Below are positions 8,218 through 17,432 of a stretch of 64,000 bases of DNA, in pieces. Origin of the DNA: Paracoccaceae bacterium (GTDB lineage: Bacteria > Pseudomonadota > Alphaproteobacteria > Rhodobacterales > Rhodobacteraceae); the NCBI GenBank assembly GCA_024639125.1, contig JAHEJA010000012.1, forward strand, positions 39,336-103,335. The letters run 5' to 3'. A program made the position numbers and the translations under genes. A model generated the notes under the pieces. The model was not told where the DNA came from. It was given only the letters and a program-made list of their open reading frames with translations, and ran no database searches. Positions within the stretch are counted from its first letter, which is position 1. Each line of letters starts with the position of its first letter.

Positions 8218-9087
8218 TTATGTTTTTGACTGCTTAGCCAATTGCACTGCTAAAATACCCGCAGCAATAATCACGACACCGACGATGTCCAAAACACCAA
8301 GCGCCTCGCCTAACAAAGCAGATGCAATGACGACCCCAAAGAACGGGTTCAAGAAATGGAACGTCGATGCTTTAATTGTTCCGATTTGATTTACCAAAGT
8401 GAACCAAACGAATGTGGCCGCCAAACCGGGAACAAGTGTTGTGTAAGCGAACGCAACTCCCAAGGACCAATGCCATTCTATATGAAAGGGTTCGAATAAT
8501 ACGGCCACAAAGCCCAATGCCACAGACCCGACCAGCATTTGCATACCGACAATCATCATGACATTTCCGCCAGAGCTCGCGCCGCGCACAGACAGGGTTG
8601 CAATCGTCAATGCGATAGCAGCGACAAAGCATAAAACCAACCCAAGCGGGTCCACGCCGGCGTTAAGACGTGCCCCCATAATCAACCCAACCCCAAGGAT
8701 ACCAAGCACCAATCCAACAATCCCCAACGGAGCCAGCTTATCTTTGAAAATGACCCATCCAGCAAACGCCACGAGCAGTGGCATTATAGAGGCAATAATT
8801 GATGCAAGCGACGCTTCGATCCATTGCATCGCAACAAAGTTCAAACCCAGGTAAACCGCATTTTGACACAGGCCAAAAATAATGGTCGCACACCATTGTG
8901 ATCGTGTCAGTACAAAGCTTTGCCCCATCATACGGGCGATAAAAATCCCCAAGAGCCCACTGATCAAAAACCGCAAAGACAAAGAAGCAATCGGCGAGGC
9001 ATATGCCACAATAATCCGAGCAGATGTAAAAGCAGAGGACCACATTAGAGCAAAGGAAAGCCCCATAACGATTGCTTTAATATTCAT
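8218..9087 (-). CDS. EamA/DMT-family transporter
   Basis: This 289-residue protein has ten hydrophobic segments arranged as two EamA repeats, the drug/metabolite transporter fold, ending in a short basic tail KQSKT. It is an inner-membrane exporter or permease of unknown substrate. The open frame extends 26 codons upstream, but the ATG at 9087 (MNIKAIVMG) is preceded by GAGG at a good distance and starts directly with the first membrane segment, so it was chosen. It stands alone between aroC and the HU gene. Confidence 0.85.
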   Translation of the reverse strand: MNIKAIVMGLSFALMWSSAFTSARIIVAYASPIASLSLRFLISGLLGIFIARMMGQSFVLTRSQWCATIIFGLCQNAVYLGLNFVAMQWIEASLASIIASIMPLLVAFAGWVIFKDKLAPLGIVGLVLGILGVGLIMGARLNAGVDPLGLVLCFVAAIALTIATLSVRGASSGGNVMMIVGMQMLVGSVALGFVAVLFEPFHIEWHWSLGVAFAYTTLVPGLAATFVWFTLVNQIGTIKASTFHFLNPFFGVVIASALLGEALGVLDIVGVVIIAAGILAVQLAKQSKT

Positions 9088-9186
9088 CTGAAACCTCATG
9101 AACCTATTGCAAAGTGATGGCATGGGTTGAGGCAAAAGAAAAGGGCCGCAAACAGCGACCCTCAAAACTTTTACAGTCGTTCGGAC

Positions 9187-9474
9187 TTAACCGTTCACGC
9201 TGTCTTTCAAAGCTTTTGCAATTGTCATTTTGACAACTTTGTCTGCTTCTTTTTTGAACTGTTCGCCAGTCGCTGGGTTACGAACCATACGCTCTGGACG
9301 CTCACGGCATTGGATTTTTCCGATACCAGGAAGTGTGACCGCGCCGCCGCCTGCGACTTCGCGTGTGATCAAGTTGCAAACCGCATCAAGAGCTGCCCCA
9401 GCAGTTTTCTTGTCTGCGCCCATTTCTTCCGCAAGTGCAGCAACCAGTTGTGTTTTCGTCATTGGTTTAGACAT
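9187..9474 (-). CDS. HU-family DNA-binding protein
   Basis: This 95-residue histone-like protein begins MSKPMTKTQLVAALAEEMG and contains the HU/IHF core VTLPGIGKIQCRERPERMVRNP, including the RNP segment that contacts DNA in the beta arms, split here as GIGKIQCRE and RPERMVRNP. It would bend and compact DNA in the nucleoid. The start at 9474 is chosen because AAGGAG lies about 6 bp upstream; the five extra codons before it have no ribosome site. It is monocistronic. Confidence 0.92.
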   Translation of the reverse strand: MSKPMTKTQLVAALAEEMGADKKTAGAALDAVCNLITREVAGGGAVTLPGIGKIQCRERPERMVRNPATGEQFKKEADKVVKMTIAKALKDSVNG

Positions 9475-9603
9475 TGTATTCTCCTTCAACTGCCCAACTA
9501 TTGGGGCCTCATTTCAAAGTTTTAACTGAATGTTGTTGTAAAACACAACAAATAGAGTGCGCTTTTCCATGCGAAACATCCTTTTTTTCACGTTTTTTTA
9601 CTT

Positions 9604-11067
9604 TTAGAGGAACGCCGTTTCAGAAAAGCTGCGTAATTTCCGGCTTTGAAGACGTTCCAAGGGCATTTCACGCAGTTCTTCCATTGCACGAATTCCTATC
9701 ATCAAATGGCGCGACACTTGGGTTTTATAGAAATCCGATGCCATACCAGGAAGCTTTAATTCGCCATGCAATGGCTTGTCGCTGACGCATAAAAGCGTCC
9801 CATATGGCACACGGAACCGATAGCCATTGGCGGCAATTGTCGCGCTTTCCATATCTAATGCAACAGCACGGGATTGCGACAAGCGCTGAACCGGACCTGT
9901 ATGTTCGCGCAATTCCCAGTTTCTATTATCAACAGTCGCCACAGTCCCCGTTCGCATAATCCGCTTTAGCTCAAACCCTTTTAGCTCGGTAATATCCGCA
10001 ACCGCATTTTCCAATGCAATCTGCACCTCGGCCAAGGCGGGAACAGGCACCCATGCGGGCAAATCATCATCCAGTACCTTGTCCTCTCGAAGGTACGCAT
10101 GAGCTAGGACAAAGTCGCCCAAGCTTTGCGAATTGCGCAGACCTGCACAGTGACCAACCATCAACCAAGCATGGGGTCGCAGGACGGCGATATGGTCCGT
10201 TGCAGTTTTCGCATTGGACGGCCCGACCCCGATGTTCACCAAAGTGATCCCGTTCCCATCGGCACGCTTAAGGTGATAGGTCGGCATTTGCGGCATCTTC
10301 GTAGGTGTGGGAATGTCTTGGATCGGATCCGTTAATTCAAAATTTCCAGTGGACACAAAACTAACATATCCGCTTGTTGGATCCGCGATCATCTTGCGGG
10401 CATAAGCTTCGAATTCAGACACATAGAATTGATAATTGGTAAACAGCACAAAGTTCTGAAAATGTTCAGGAGCTGTTGCTGTATAATGTGACAACCGAGC
10501 CAATGAATAATCGATCCGCTGCGCCGTAAACGGAGCCAAGGGTTCGGCCCCATCTGCAGAGGGTTTTGCAACGCCATTAACGATATCATCATTCGTCGTT
10601 GCCAAATCAGGCACATCAAAAATATCCCTAAGCGCAAAATTGATAGAACCCTCATGGGGCAACACAATCGTGTCATCATTTAGCATCGCAAAATGAACCG
10701 GGATTGGCGTTTGTGAAGGTCCAATATAAATCGGCACATTATGGTTGGCGATCAAAAGCCCGATTTGCTGTTCCAGATAATTCGCGAATAAATCTGGATG
10801 CGTGACCGTCGCAACATATGTTCCCGGTGCAGAGACATGTCCAAAACTAAGGCGGCTATCAATGGCGGCATAGGATTTCGTGATCAATCGGATTTCTGGA
10901 TAAAACGCACGATATTTTTCCCCATTAGGTCCATGCTCCATCGTCTCACTAAAGCGGTCGCGCAAAAACTGAATGGATTGCGTATAGAGCGTTTTTAGAT
11001 GCTCAACCGCATCTTTGGCCGATGTGAACGATTTTGACTGGCCTGCGTCAGGGGTAAAATAAGTCAT
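9604..11067 (-). CDS. amn: AMP nucleosidase
   Basis: This 487-residue protein fits AMP nucleosidase in length and domain order. There is an N-terminal regulatory domain and a C-terminal nucleoside phosphorylase-like catalytic domain with VGHCAGLRNSQSLGDFVLA around residue 310 and the conserved ALDMESATIAANGYR near 400. It cleaves AMP to adenine and ribose 5-phosphate in the cytoplasm and helps set adenylate levels. It stands alone, with a 165-bp gap to the divergent VOC gene that would hold both promoters. Confidence 0.93.
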   Translation of the reverse strand: MTYFTPDAGQSKSFTSAKDAVEHLKTLYTQSIQFLRDRFSETMEHGPNGEKYRAFYPEIRLITKSYAAIDSRLSFGHVSAPGTYVATVTHPDLFANYLEQQIGLLIANHNVPIYIGPSQTPIPVHFAMLNDDTIVLPHEGSINFALRDIFDVPDLATTNDDIVNGVAKPSADGAEPLAPFTAQRIDYSLARLSHYTATAPEHFQNFVLFTNYQFYVSEFEAYARKMIADPTSGYVSFVSTGNFELTDPIQDIPTPTKMPQMPTYHLKRADGNGITLVNIGVGPSNAKTATDHIAVLRPHAWLMVGHCAGLRNSQSLGDFVLAHAYLREDKVLDDDLPAWVPVPALAEVQIALENAVADITELKGFELKRIMRTGTVATVDNRNWELREHTGPVQRLSQSRAVALDMESATIAANGYRFRVPYGTLLCVSDKPLHGELKLPGMASDFYKTQVSRHLMIGIRAMEELREMPLERLQSRKLRSFSETAFL

Positions 11068-11232
11068 TTTCTATTTCCTTTTACTTATCTTTCGGCACAG
11101 CGCATCCAGACTTTGATTTTGTAACAAAGGCATGACAGGTTAGGCTGTGACGTGATGGTTTTTCCATGTCCTAGACTGACATGACACTTAGTCATTATCA
11201 AGCATCGTCCTATTTAGAATGAAAGAATAGCT

Positions 11233-11652
11233 ATGGATTATAATACTGTTTCACCCGAGGAATTTGGCGCGTCGCTTCGGGGTATCGGGTTCAATATTAT
11301 TGTATCAGATGTAAAACGCACCGCTCAGTTTTTGATTGATGTCTTTGACATGACTGCATTTCGGATATCCAATGACTTTGCAATTATCCGCCATCAAGAT
11401 CATATTTTTCAACTTCATGGTGATGGGGCGTATCACTCTAATTCATTGCTGTCCCTAATTCCGGAAAACCCACCGCGTGGTGGTGGCATTGAAATTCAAA
11501 TTTATAATGCTGATCCGGATCTGGCTGCTGAAAAAGCGATCAAGGCGGGCGGACATGTGCTTCAACAACCAAATGACAAACCGCATGGGCTTCGCGAATG
11601 TTATATCTTGTGTGCTGATGGCTATGCTTGGGTCCCGTCACGGCCCACTTGA
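11233..11652 (+). CDS. VOC-superfamily (glyoxalase-like) protein
   Basis: This 139-residue protein shows the paired beta-alpha-beta-beta-beta pattern of the vicinal oxygen chelate fold: GIGFNIIVSDVKRTAQFLIDV-like opening (given here only in part), a central HQDHIFQLHGDG and a C-terminal LRECYILCADGYAWVPSRPT. Members include glyoxalases, dioxygenases and resistance proteins; the activity here is unknown. It lies 51 bp upstream of a class II aldolase-like gene on the same strand and may be co-transcribed, which hints at a shared small-molecule pathway. Confidence 0.75.
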   Translation: MDYNTVSPEEFGASLRGIGFNIIVSDVKRTAQFLIDVFDMTAFRISNDFAIIRHQDHIFQLHGDGAYHSNSLLSLIPENPPRGGGIEIQIYNADPDLAAEKAIKAGGHVLQQPNDKPHGLRECYILCADGYAWVPSRPT

Positions 11653-11703
11653 CGCAGAGACATTTATCCCGTCAAACTTGGGCCACACAAAAGGGGTACT
11701 TAG

Positions 11704-12444
11704 ATGACATCGAATATGGATCACTGGCAAGAACGCGTTGATTTGGCGGCTGCGTTTCGTTGGACCGCACGGCTCAACATGCACGAAGGTGTGGCCAATC
11801 ATTTTTCACTGGCCATCAACGAAGATGGAACGCGGTTTTTGATGAACCCCAATCAAATGCATTTCTCGCGCGTCAAAGCCAGCGATTTGATTGTGGTTGA
11901 TGCAAATGATCCAGACACCTTGAGCGGCCCGAATGCCCCCGATCCCACGGCTTGGGGATTGCATGGTGGGCTACATCGCCACTGTGCGCATGCGCGGTGT
12001 GCAATGCATGTTCATTCCGTTCACGCCACGGTTTTGGCCAGCCTTGCCGATAGCCGCCTGCCGCCGATAGACCAAAACTGTGCCACGTTTTTTAATCGCT
12101 ATGTGATTGATGACAGCTATGGCGGCCTTGCCTTCGAAGACGAAGGCGTGCGCTGTGCATCACTTCTGACCGATCCCAAGAAAAAAGTGATGATTATGGG
12201 TAATCACGGCATCATGATCATTGGGGAAACCGTGGCTGAAACCTTTAACAGGCTCTATTACTTCGAACGCGCAGCCGAAACCTATATTCGTGCCTTACAA
12301 ACCGGCAAACCCTTGCGCGTCTTGTCCGACGAGATCGCGGAAAAAACGGCGCACGAACTGGAAACCTATCCCGAACAGGACGCACGCCACCTAAACGAAC
12401 TTAAGGCGATCCTTGACGAAGAAGGATCAAATTACGCGGGTTAA
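11704..12444 (+). CDS. Class II aldolase/adducin-family protein
   Basis: This 246-residue protein belongs to the class II aldolase/adducin fold, with N-terminal HEGVANHFSLAI, the metal-site stretch HVHSVHATVLASL near 105-117, and NHGIMIIGETVAETFNRLYY in the C-terminal half. Enzymatic members use a bound divalent metal to cleave sugar phosphates or decarboxylate. Many close relatives have no assigned substrate. An AGGGG element lies 7-8 bp before the ATG. The 3' end overlaps the convergent sitD by 4 bp. Confidence 0.85.
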   Translation: MTSNMDHWQERVDLAAAFRWTARLNMHEGVANHFSLAINEDGTRFLMNPNQMHFSRVKASDLIVVDANDPDTLSGPNAPDPTAWGLHGGLHRHCAHARCAMHVHSVHATVLASLADSRLPPIDQNCATFFNRYVIDDSYGGLAFEDEGVRCASLLTDPKKKVMIMGNHGIMIIGETVAETFNRLYYFERAAETYIRALQTGKPLRVLSDEIAEKTAHELETYPEQDARHLNELKAILDEEGSNYAG

Positions 12445-13355
12445 CTGTTTGATTTGCGGTGTGAACCGAACAGCGCAGCAAGCGCAAGGAACACACCGCT
12501 CACTGTTGCGATCATGCCAGCGGCACTTAGGCTTTCTTCGAACCCGACAACCAAGGGTCCATAGGCCGCAAGGTAATACCCGATCACAGTCGACACCGAT
12601 GCGATGACCAAGCTCAGCCAAACCTGACGTTCAAGCGAATTGGTCATCAATCGCGCCGTGGCAGGTGGGCATATGAACATGGCAATCACAATAATTGATC
12701 CGACGGCGTCAAATGCCGCAATTGCCGCCAAAGCCGACAACCCAATCAAAAGCGTGGACATCACATTGGTGCGCATGCCTTGGGTGCGGGCAAAGCCTTC
12801 GTCAAAACTGATCAATGTGAGGGGGCGCCAAAACAGCACCACAAAGATCACGATCACACTACAGACGCCAACCATGCGCCATAGCTCAACAGGCATATAC
12901 GAAAGATCCTCGATCGATAGCAATGACTGCCAGCCATAGGAATCGATCCAAATCAGGCTTTCCAAACTACCATAAAGCGCGTGTTCTACATCGAGATGCA
13001 CTTTGCTTGTGTCCGTCATTTCCAACAACAGAACCCCAAGTGCAAACATCGTGGTAAAGACGACGCCCATCGCCGCCCCTTGTTCAATGCGCCCAATGCG
13101 TTGCACAGCCTGGATCAAGGCGATCGCCAAGAACGCAGCACTGAGCGCACCAAGCATCATAGGCCATGTTGTAATGGCGCCAGTAATCACGAACGCCACA
13201 ACAATTCCCGGCAAAACAACATGGCTTAGCGCATCACCAATCAAGGCTTGCTTGCGCAGGATCAGAAAATTCCCCGGCAAAGCACAGGCAATAGAGGCAA
13301 AGATACCGATAACCAGCGGTGGAAAACTGAGAACAAAGAATTCTTGTCCCATCAT
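12441..13355 (-). CDS. sitD: Metal (Mn/Zn) ABC transporter permease, SitD-like
   Basis: This 304-residue membrane protein has eight to nine hydrophobic segments and belongs to the ABC-3 (ZnuB/MntB) permease family. Recognisable stretches are RKQALIGDALSHVVLPGI near the N-terminus and FEGFARTQGMRT-like DEGFARTQGMRTNVM in the centre. It is the last gene of a four-gene minus-strand operon with 4-bp overlaps between neighbours. With SitC it would form the channel for manganese or zinc import; Mn is favoured by similarity to Rhodobacterales sit operons. Confidence 0.88.
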   Translation of the reverse strand: MMGQEFFVLSFPPLVIGIFASIACALPGNFLILRKQALIGDALSHVVLPGIVVAFVITGAITTWPMMLGALSAAFLAIALIQAVQRIGRIEQGAAMGVVFTTMFALGVLLLEMTDTSKVHLDVEHALYGSLESLIWIDSYGWQSLLSIEDLSYMPVELWRMVGVCSVIVIFVVLFWRPLTLISFDEGFARTQGMRTNVMSTLLIGLSALAAIAAFDAVGSIIVIAMFICPPATARLMTNSLERQVWLSLVIASVSTVIGYYLAAYGPLVVGFEESLSAAGMIATVSGVFLALAALFGSHRKSNS

Positions 13356-14563
13356 GACGTCGCCTCATTCAAAAGTGCGTTATCAATCTCGGCAATTTGA
13401 TCAGCCGTCAAACGGGATTCAATATCAATCAAACTATGCACCATCGATGTGTCTGCTGACAAAACATCCCCTTCAAGATGCTGTTTCCAAAAACTCCAGC
13501 GACGCTCGTTCTGCAACGTCTTGAACGCCTGTTCCCGTCCGTCATCGGTCGCCACCCCATCAGCCCGAATATATCCTGAACGCTGCAACAAGCGCCGCGT
13601 TTTCGGTTCATAAATTGGGCGATCCTGCGCCAGCGCCAAAAGACCTTGGGTCAAATGTACACGCGTCTGAAACGACCAAAACCGCAAAGTTGCCGCGAGC
13701 ACACCGCGCTCTGGAGCCAAGAGAAACGATATGACGAAAATTACAAACGCCACCAAAACAATGATCGGTCCAGCCGGAAGATTGGGGGCAAATCCAGACA
13801 AGGCCGCGCCAATATATCCAGACGCCCCACCAAAGATACCGGATAGTGTAAAGATGACATCGCTTTTCTCGCTCCAAAAGCGCGCAGCGACTGTTGGAAT
13901 AATCAACAATGCAACAATAAGGATCAATCCGACCACACTCATGCCAATGACAGTCACAGTAAGCGTTACGCCCAAAATCACCGCGTCAATCGCACCGACG
14001 CGATACCCCAATGCTTGGGCATAGGACGCATCAAAGGCCACCAACCGCATTGGACGCCGAAAGACGATCAAAACCAAAGTGACCGCTAATGCCAAACCCG
14101 TTATCACCATCGCATCATTCCAAAGCATCCCAGCCGTGGACCCAAGCAAGAAATTCTGTAATCCGGCCTGATGTCCAATTGGCAACGCTTGGATAAAGGT
14201 TAACAACACAACACCGAACGAAAAAAACGTCGATAGCACGGCGCCGATCGCTGCATCTTGGGACAAGCGCGTTTTGCGGGTCAAGAGGGACACGCAATAC
14301 AGCCCCAAAGCGGCACTAAGGGTCGCCCCTGTTAATAATCCCACTAACAAACGACCGTCGCCCCCAAAGGCCACCATAACCAAAAACGCAATCACCAACC
14401 CAGGCAGGGTCGCATGCGATATGGCGTCACTAACAAGGGAATTCTTGCGCAGATACAAATAGGTTCCAGCCAATCCAGCAGCGATCCCAAGCAGGGTCAC
14501 ACCAAAGCTGACAAGCGTGGCGTTATATCCAAGCTGAAGTGTTAGGCTTTGCCACAGCATCAC
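13352..14563 (-). CDS. sitC: Metal ABC transporter permease SitC with C-terminal soluble extension
   Basis: This 403-residue protein has an ABC-3 permease domain (about 1-285; RKNSLVSDAISHATLPGLV near the start, FDASYAQALGYRVG in the centre). It is followed by about 110 soluble residues with LLQRSGYIRADGVATDDGRE. The tail resembles the winged-helix/DtxR-like tails found on some SitC/MntB permeases. Such permeases are usually about 280-300 residues, so the extension is real additional sequence. It overlaps sitB and sitD by 4 bp each. The tail's role is unknown. Confidence 0.87.
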   Translation of the reverse strand: MMLWQSLTLQLGYNATLVSFGVTLLGIAAGLAGTYLYLRKNSLVSDAISHATLPGLVIAFLVMVAFGGDGRLLVGLLTGATLSAALGLYCVSLLTRKTRLSQDAAIGAVLSTFFSFGVVLLTFIQALPIGHQAGLQNFLLGSTAGMLWNDAMVITGLALAVTLVLIVFRRPMRLVAFDASYAQALGYRVGAIDAVILGVTLTVTVIGMSVVGLILIVALLIIPTVAARFWSEKSDVIFTLSGIFGGASGYIGAALSGFAPNLPAGPIIVLVAFVIFVISFLLAPERGVLAATLRFWSFQTRVHLTQGLLALAQDRPIYEPKTRRLLQRSGYIRADGVATDDGREQAFKTLQNERRWSFWKQHLEGDVLSADTSMVHSLIDIESRLTADQIAEIDNALLNEATS

Positions 14564-15342
14564 AAACCTACGACGTCTAGCTGCGTGGCCGCCAATCGGC
14601 CTCCGTATGCTAATTGAAGGTTCTCGGTGGTAAAGACGTCTTGTGTCGGGCCGGCGGCAATGATCGATTTATTGATCAAAATGACCTGATCGAAATAATC
14701 AATGACAGTTGCCAGATCATGATGCACCACAACAACGGTTTTCCCTGTGGATCGCAAGTCATGCAAAACGGTAATGATTGCCTTTTCCGTCGCCGCATCG
14801 ACACCCGCAAAGGGTTCATCCAACAAATAGACTTGGGCGTCTTGGACAAGGGCGCGGGCCAAAAAGACACGCTGTTGTTGCCCACCTGACAATTGTCCGA
14901 TTTGGCGTTTGGCAAAATCCAACATTCCGACCCGATCCAAAGCAGAGGTGACTTGGGCTTTGTGATTGGCATTAATACGACCCAACAAACCCAGTTTCGG
15001 ATAAAGACCCATCATGACCACGTCTTGGACTGTGGCGGGAAAATCCCAATCTATGGATGCACGCTGTGGCACATAGGCAATCGCACTGCGCTGTTCTTCT
15101 AATGGGCGCGAAAGCACTTGGATCTGGCCAGATAGGCGCGGAATAATCCCCATGGCTGCTTTGAGCATGGTGGATTTACCGGCCCCATTTGGCCCGATAA
15201 TAGCGGTCATTGTGTCTGGATATACATCTAGATCAACAGAAAACACCGCAGGATCGGCCCCGTAAGAAACGGTCAAACCGCGAATTGTCAGCGAACTTGG
15301 TCTCTGGTCTTTGCCTTGAACGACGTGCAAGCCTTTGCTCAT
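14560..15342 (-). CDS. sitB: Metal ABC transporter ATP-binding protein, SitB-like
   Basis: This 260-residue ABC ATPase has Walker A GPNGAGKST near residues 53-61, the signature IGQLSGGQQQRVFLARAL and Walker B QVYLLDEPFAGVD followed by the switch histidine in VVVVHHDLAT. It energises the SitCD permease. It overlaps sitA and sitC by 4 bp each, indicating translational coupling within one operon. Confidence 0.92.
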   Translation of the reverse strand: MSKGLHVVQGKDQRPSSLTIRGLTVSYGADPAVFSVDLDVYPDTMTAIIGPNGAGKSTMLKAAMGIIPRLSGQIQVLSRPLEEQRSAIAYVPQRASIDWDFPATVQDVVMMGLYPKLGLLGRINANHKAQVTSALDRVGMLDFAKRQIGQLSGGQQQRVFLARALVQDAQVYLLDEPFAGVDAATEKAIITVLHDLRSTGKTVVVVHHDLATVIDYFDQVILINKSIIAAGPTQDVFTTENLQLAYGGRLAATQLDVVGL

Positions 15343-16301
15343 GACAGAGCCTCCAATTTACCCAACCGACCCCGATCAGGCGGCGTTCCCCCCAAAGCAC
15401 GGGTGATTGTTGTAACGTTATGATCAATCATTCCCAGGTATGTCCCCGTATATGTTCCATCCAATCCCATCGCATCCGAATACAGCTCGCCCCCCAAGGC
15501 AAGCGAATGCCCACGGGCAGCTGCCCCTTCGATCAGGGCGCGTAAATTGCGCGACGACACCGAGCTTTCGACGAAAACGGCGCCTATATTGCGGGTCACC
15601 AAAGTATCGACAAGCTCAGATATACGAAATACGCCAGCTTCTGAATTTGTAGACATACCCTGAAGCCCAATCACCTCTATTCCATATCGCTTGCCGAGAT
15701 ACCCAAAGGCATCATGCGCGGTAACCAAAACGCGTGATTGTTCTGGAATGGACGCAAAACAGGTCTGCGCGTAGCGGTCTAAATCGATTAACTCTTTTCG
15801 ATAGCTGCCAAGGTTATGCACCAAGTCATCAGCATGATCTGGCAACGCCTTGGTTAAAACGTCAGCCATGTCCTCTGCCACGAACACCCAAAGCGACGGA
15901 TCCATCCATACATGCGGATCAAAGCGTGAGGATTGACCGTCATAGGGGCGCAACAGGTTCTTGGGAATCGTATCTGTCGCCGCCACAACAGACCGCTTGC
16001 GCGATAGCTTGGAAAAGAAATCCATCATCTGCATTTCCAGGTGCAGTCCATGGCGCACTGTTAAATCTGCGCGGATCATAGCAACGATTGCGCTGCGGGT
16101 ATGGCGGTATGAATGCGGATCAACGCCGGTTCCCATTAGTCCTTTGACCTGAACCAACGATCCGCCCAGATTGCGCATAAGATCAGCCAGCATCCCCGTT
16201 GTCGCAACAACGTTGTAGCGGTCCGCAGCCAGAACCGGCGCCGCGGTCAAACATGTTGCCGCCATAAAGAGTTGTGCGAAAGATCGACGAGAATACACCA
16301 C
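15339..16301 (-). CDS. sitA: Metal ABC transporter periplasmic binding protein, SitA-like
   Basis: This 320-residue cluster A-I (ZnuA/MntC) binding protein has a signal sequence (SRRSFAQLFMAATCLTAAP, cut near residue 25). Metal-ligand candidates of this family are visible: His in GVDPHSYRHT, His in DLTVRHGLHLEM, His in VTAHDAFGYLGKRYG, and Asp near LGGELYSDAMG. The loop between the first ligands is short and not His-rich, which argues for manganese over zinc. It is the first gene of the operon, with a palindromic operator-like site upstream. Confidence 0.9.
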   Translation of the reverse strand: MVYSRRSFAQLFMAATCLTAAPVLAADRYNVVATTGMLADLMRNLGGSLVQVKGLMGTGVDPHSYRHTRSAIVAMIRADLTVRHGLHLEMQMMDFFSKLSRKRSVVAATDTIPKNLLRPYDGQSSRFDPHVWMDPSLWVFVAEDMADVLTKALPDHADDLVHNLGSYRKELIDLDRYAQTCFASIPEQSRVLVTAHDAFGYLGKRYGIEVIGLQGMSTNSEAGVFRISELVDTLVTRNIGAVFVESSVSSRNLRALIEGAAARGHSLALGGELYSDAMGLDGTYTGTYLGMIDHNVTTITRALGGTPPDRGRLGKLEALS

Positions 16302-16357
16302 ATTTGTCCCCAGGTTTCTTTATAAAATAGGGGAATCTTTGATTTTGTCAATGCAAT

Positions 16358-16372
16358 TGCGAATTATTCGCA
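16358..16372. promoter_or_regulatory. Palindromic operator candidate upstream of sitABCD
   Basis: TGCGAATTATTCGCA is a perfect 7-bp inverted repeat around one central base, 56 bp upstream of the sitA start. Size, AT centre and position fit an operator of a Fur-superfamily regulator. In Rhodobacterales, Mn-dependent Mur is known to control sit operons. Assignment to Mur is inferred from context. Confidence 0.5.
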
Positions 16373-16454
16373 TTTAGATTGGTTGCGAGTTGCGCCTTGC
16401 CTTGGCGCAAACCTCGTGTCAGGGTCATGGAAATCTTAAATGTTTAGGTAGAAC

Positions 16455-17423
16455 ATGGGTAGTTTGAAAAACCACGCTGATATTCAGCGCAATCCGGGTA
16501 TGGATCTGGACCTTGATTGGGTGATGTCTGCTCAGGCAAACACATCCGCCATTGAACGCCGCGCTGCATCTTTTGGTGCGCGGCGGTCCGTAAAGAAATC
16601 ATATCAAGCCGCTTGGCTCCTTAAGGCGATCACCTGCATCGATCTGACCACCCTGTCCGGCGACGACACAAATGGTCGTGTGTTGCGTCTGTGCGCCAAG
16701 GCAAAAACACCGGTGCGTGCCGATATTATGGCCGCCTTGGGCATGGACCCGATTACAACAGGTGCAGTCTGTGTCTATCACGACATGATTGCACCCGCCG
16801 TCCATGCACTCGAGGGCACAAATATTCCAATAGCAGCGGTATCAACTGGTTTTCCTGCGGGTCTTTCGCCTATGCCATTGCGCATTGCAGAAATCAAAGC
16901 CAGCGTCGAAGCCGGCGCGCGTGAAATAGATATCGTCATTTCACGGCGGCATGTTCTGACTGGTAATTGGCAAGCCCTTTATGACGAAATGAAAGCCTTT
17001 CGCGCAGCTTGCGGAGACGCCCATGTCAAAGCCATCCTTGCCACAGGGGAATTAGGCAGCCTGCGCAACGTAGCGCGCGCTTCAATGGTTTGCATGATGG
17101 CTGGGGCTGATTTCATCAAGACATCGACTGGCAAAGAAAGCGTCAACGCCACGCTTCCGGTATCTTTGGTAATGGTCCGCGCTATACGCGACTATTATCA
17201 AGCAACAGGCTACAAGGTCGGTTACAAGCCTGCTGGCGGAATATCCAAAGCCAAAGACGCGCTGGTCTACCTAAGCTTGATCAAAGAAGAGCTTGGCAAT
17301 GACTGGCTCTGTCCTGAGTTATTCCGCTTTGGCGCATCAAGCTTGCTGGGCGATATAGAACGACAACTCGAACACCATGTGACGGGGGCTTATTCCGGCA
17401 CATATCGTCACGCTTTGGGTTAG
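16455..17423 (+). CDS. deoC: Deoxyribose-phosphate aldolase
   Basis: This 322-residue class I aldolase cleaves 2-deoxyribose 5-phosphate to glyceraldehyde 3-phosphate and acetaldehyde. The Schiff-base lysine lies in DFIKTSTGKES near residue 224, and the second conserved lysine lies in GYKPAGGISKAKDAL. It has an N-terminal extension of about 60 residues compared with short DeoC proteins. The next gene, 9 bp downstream, encodes an aldehyde dehydrogenase that could oxidise the aldehyde product, a pairing found in other Rhodobacterales. Confidence 0.94.
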   Translation: MGSLKNHADIQRNPGMDLDLDWVMSAQANTSAIERRAASFGARRSVKKSYQAAWLLKAITCIDLTTLSGDDTNGRVLRLCAKAKTPVRADIMAALGMDPITTGAVCVYHDMIAPAVHALEGTNIPIAAVSTGFPAGLSPMPLRIAEIKASVEAGAREIDIVISRRHVLTGNWQALYDEMKAFRAACGDAHVKAILATGELGSLRNVARASMVCMMAGADFIKTSTGKESVNATLPVSLVMVRAIRDYYQATGYKVGYKPAGGISKAKDALVYLSLIKEELGNDWLCPELFRFGASSLLGDIERQLEHHVTGAYSGTYRHALG

Positions 17424-17432
17424 GAACATCAC

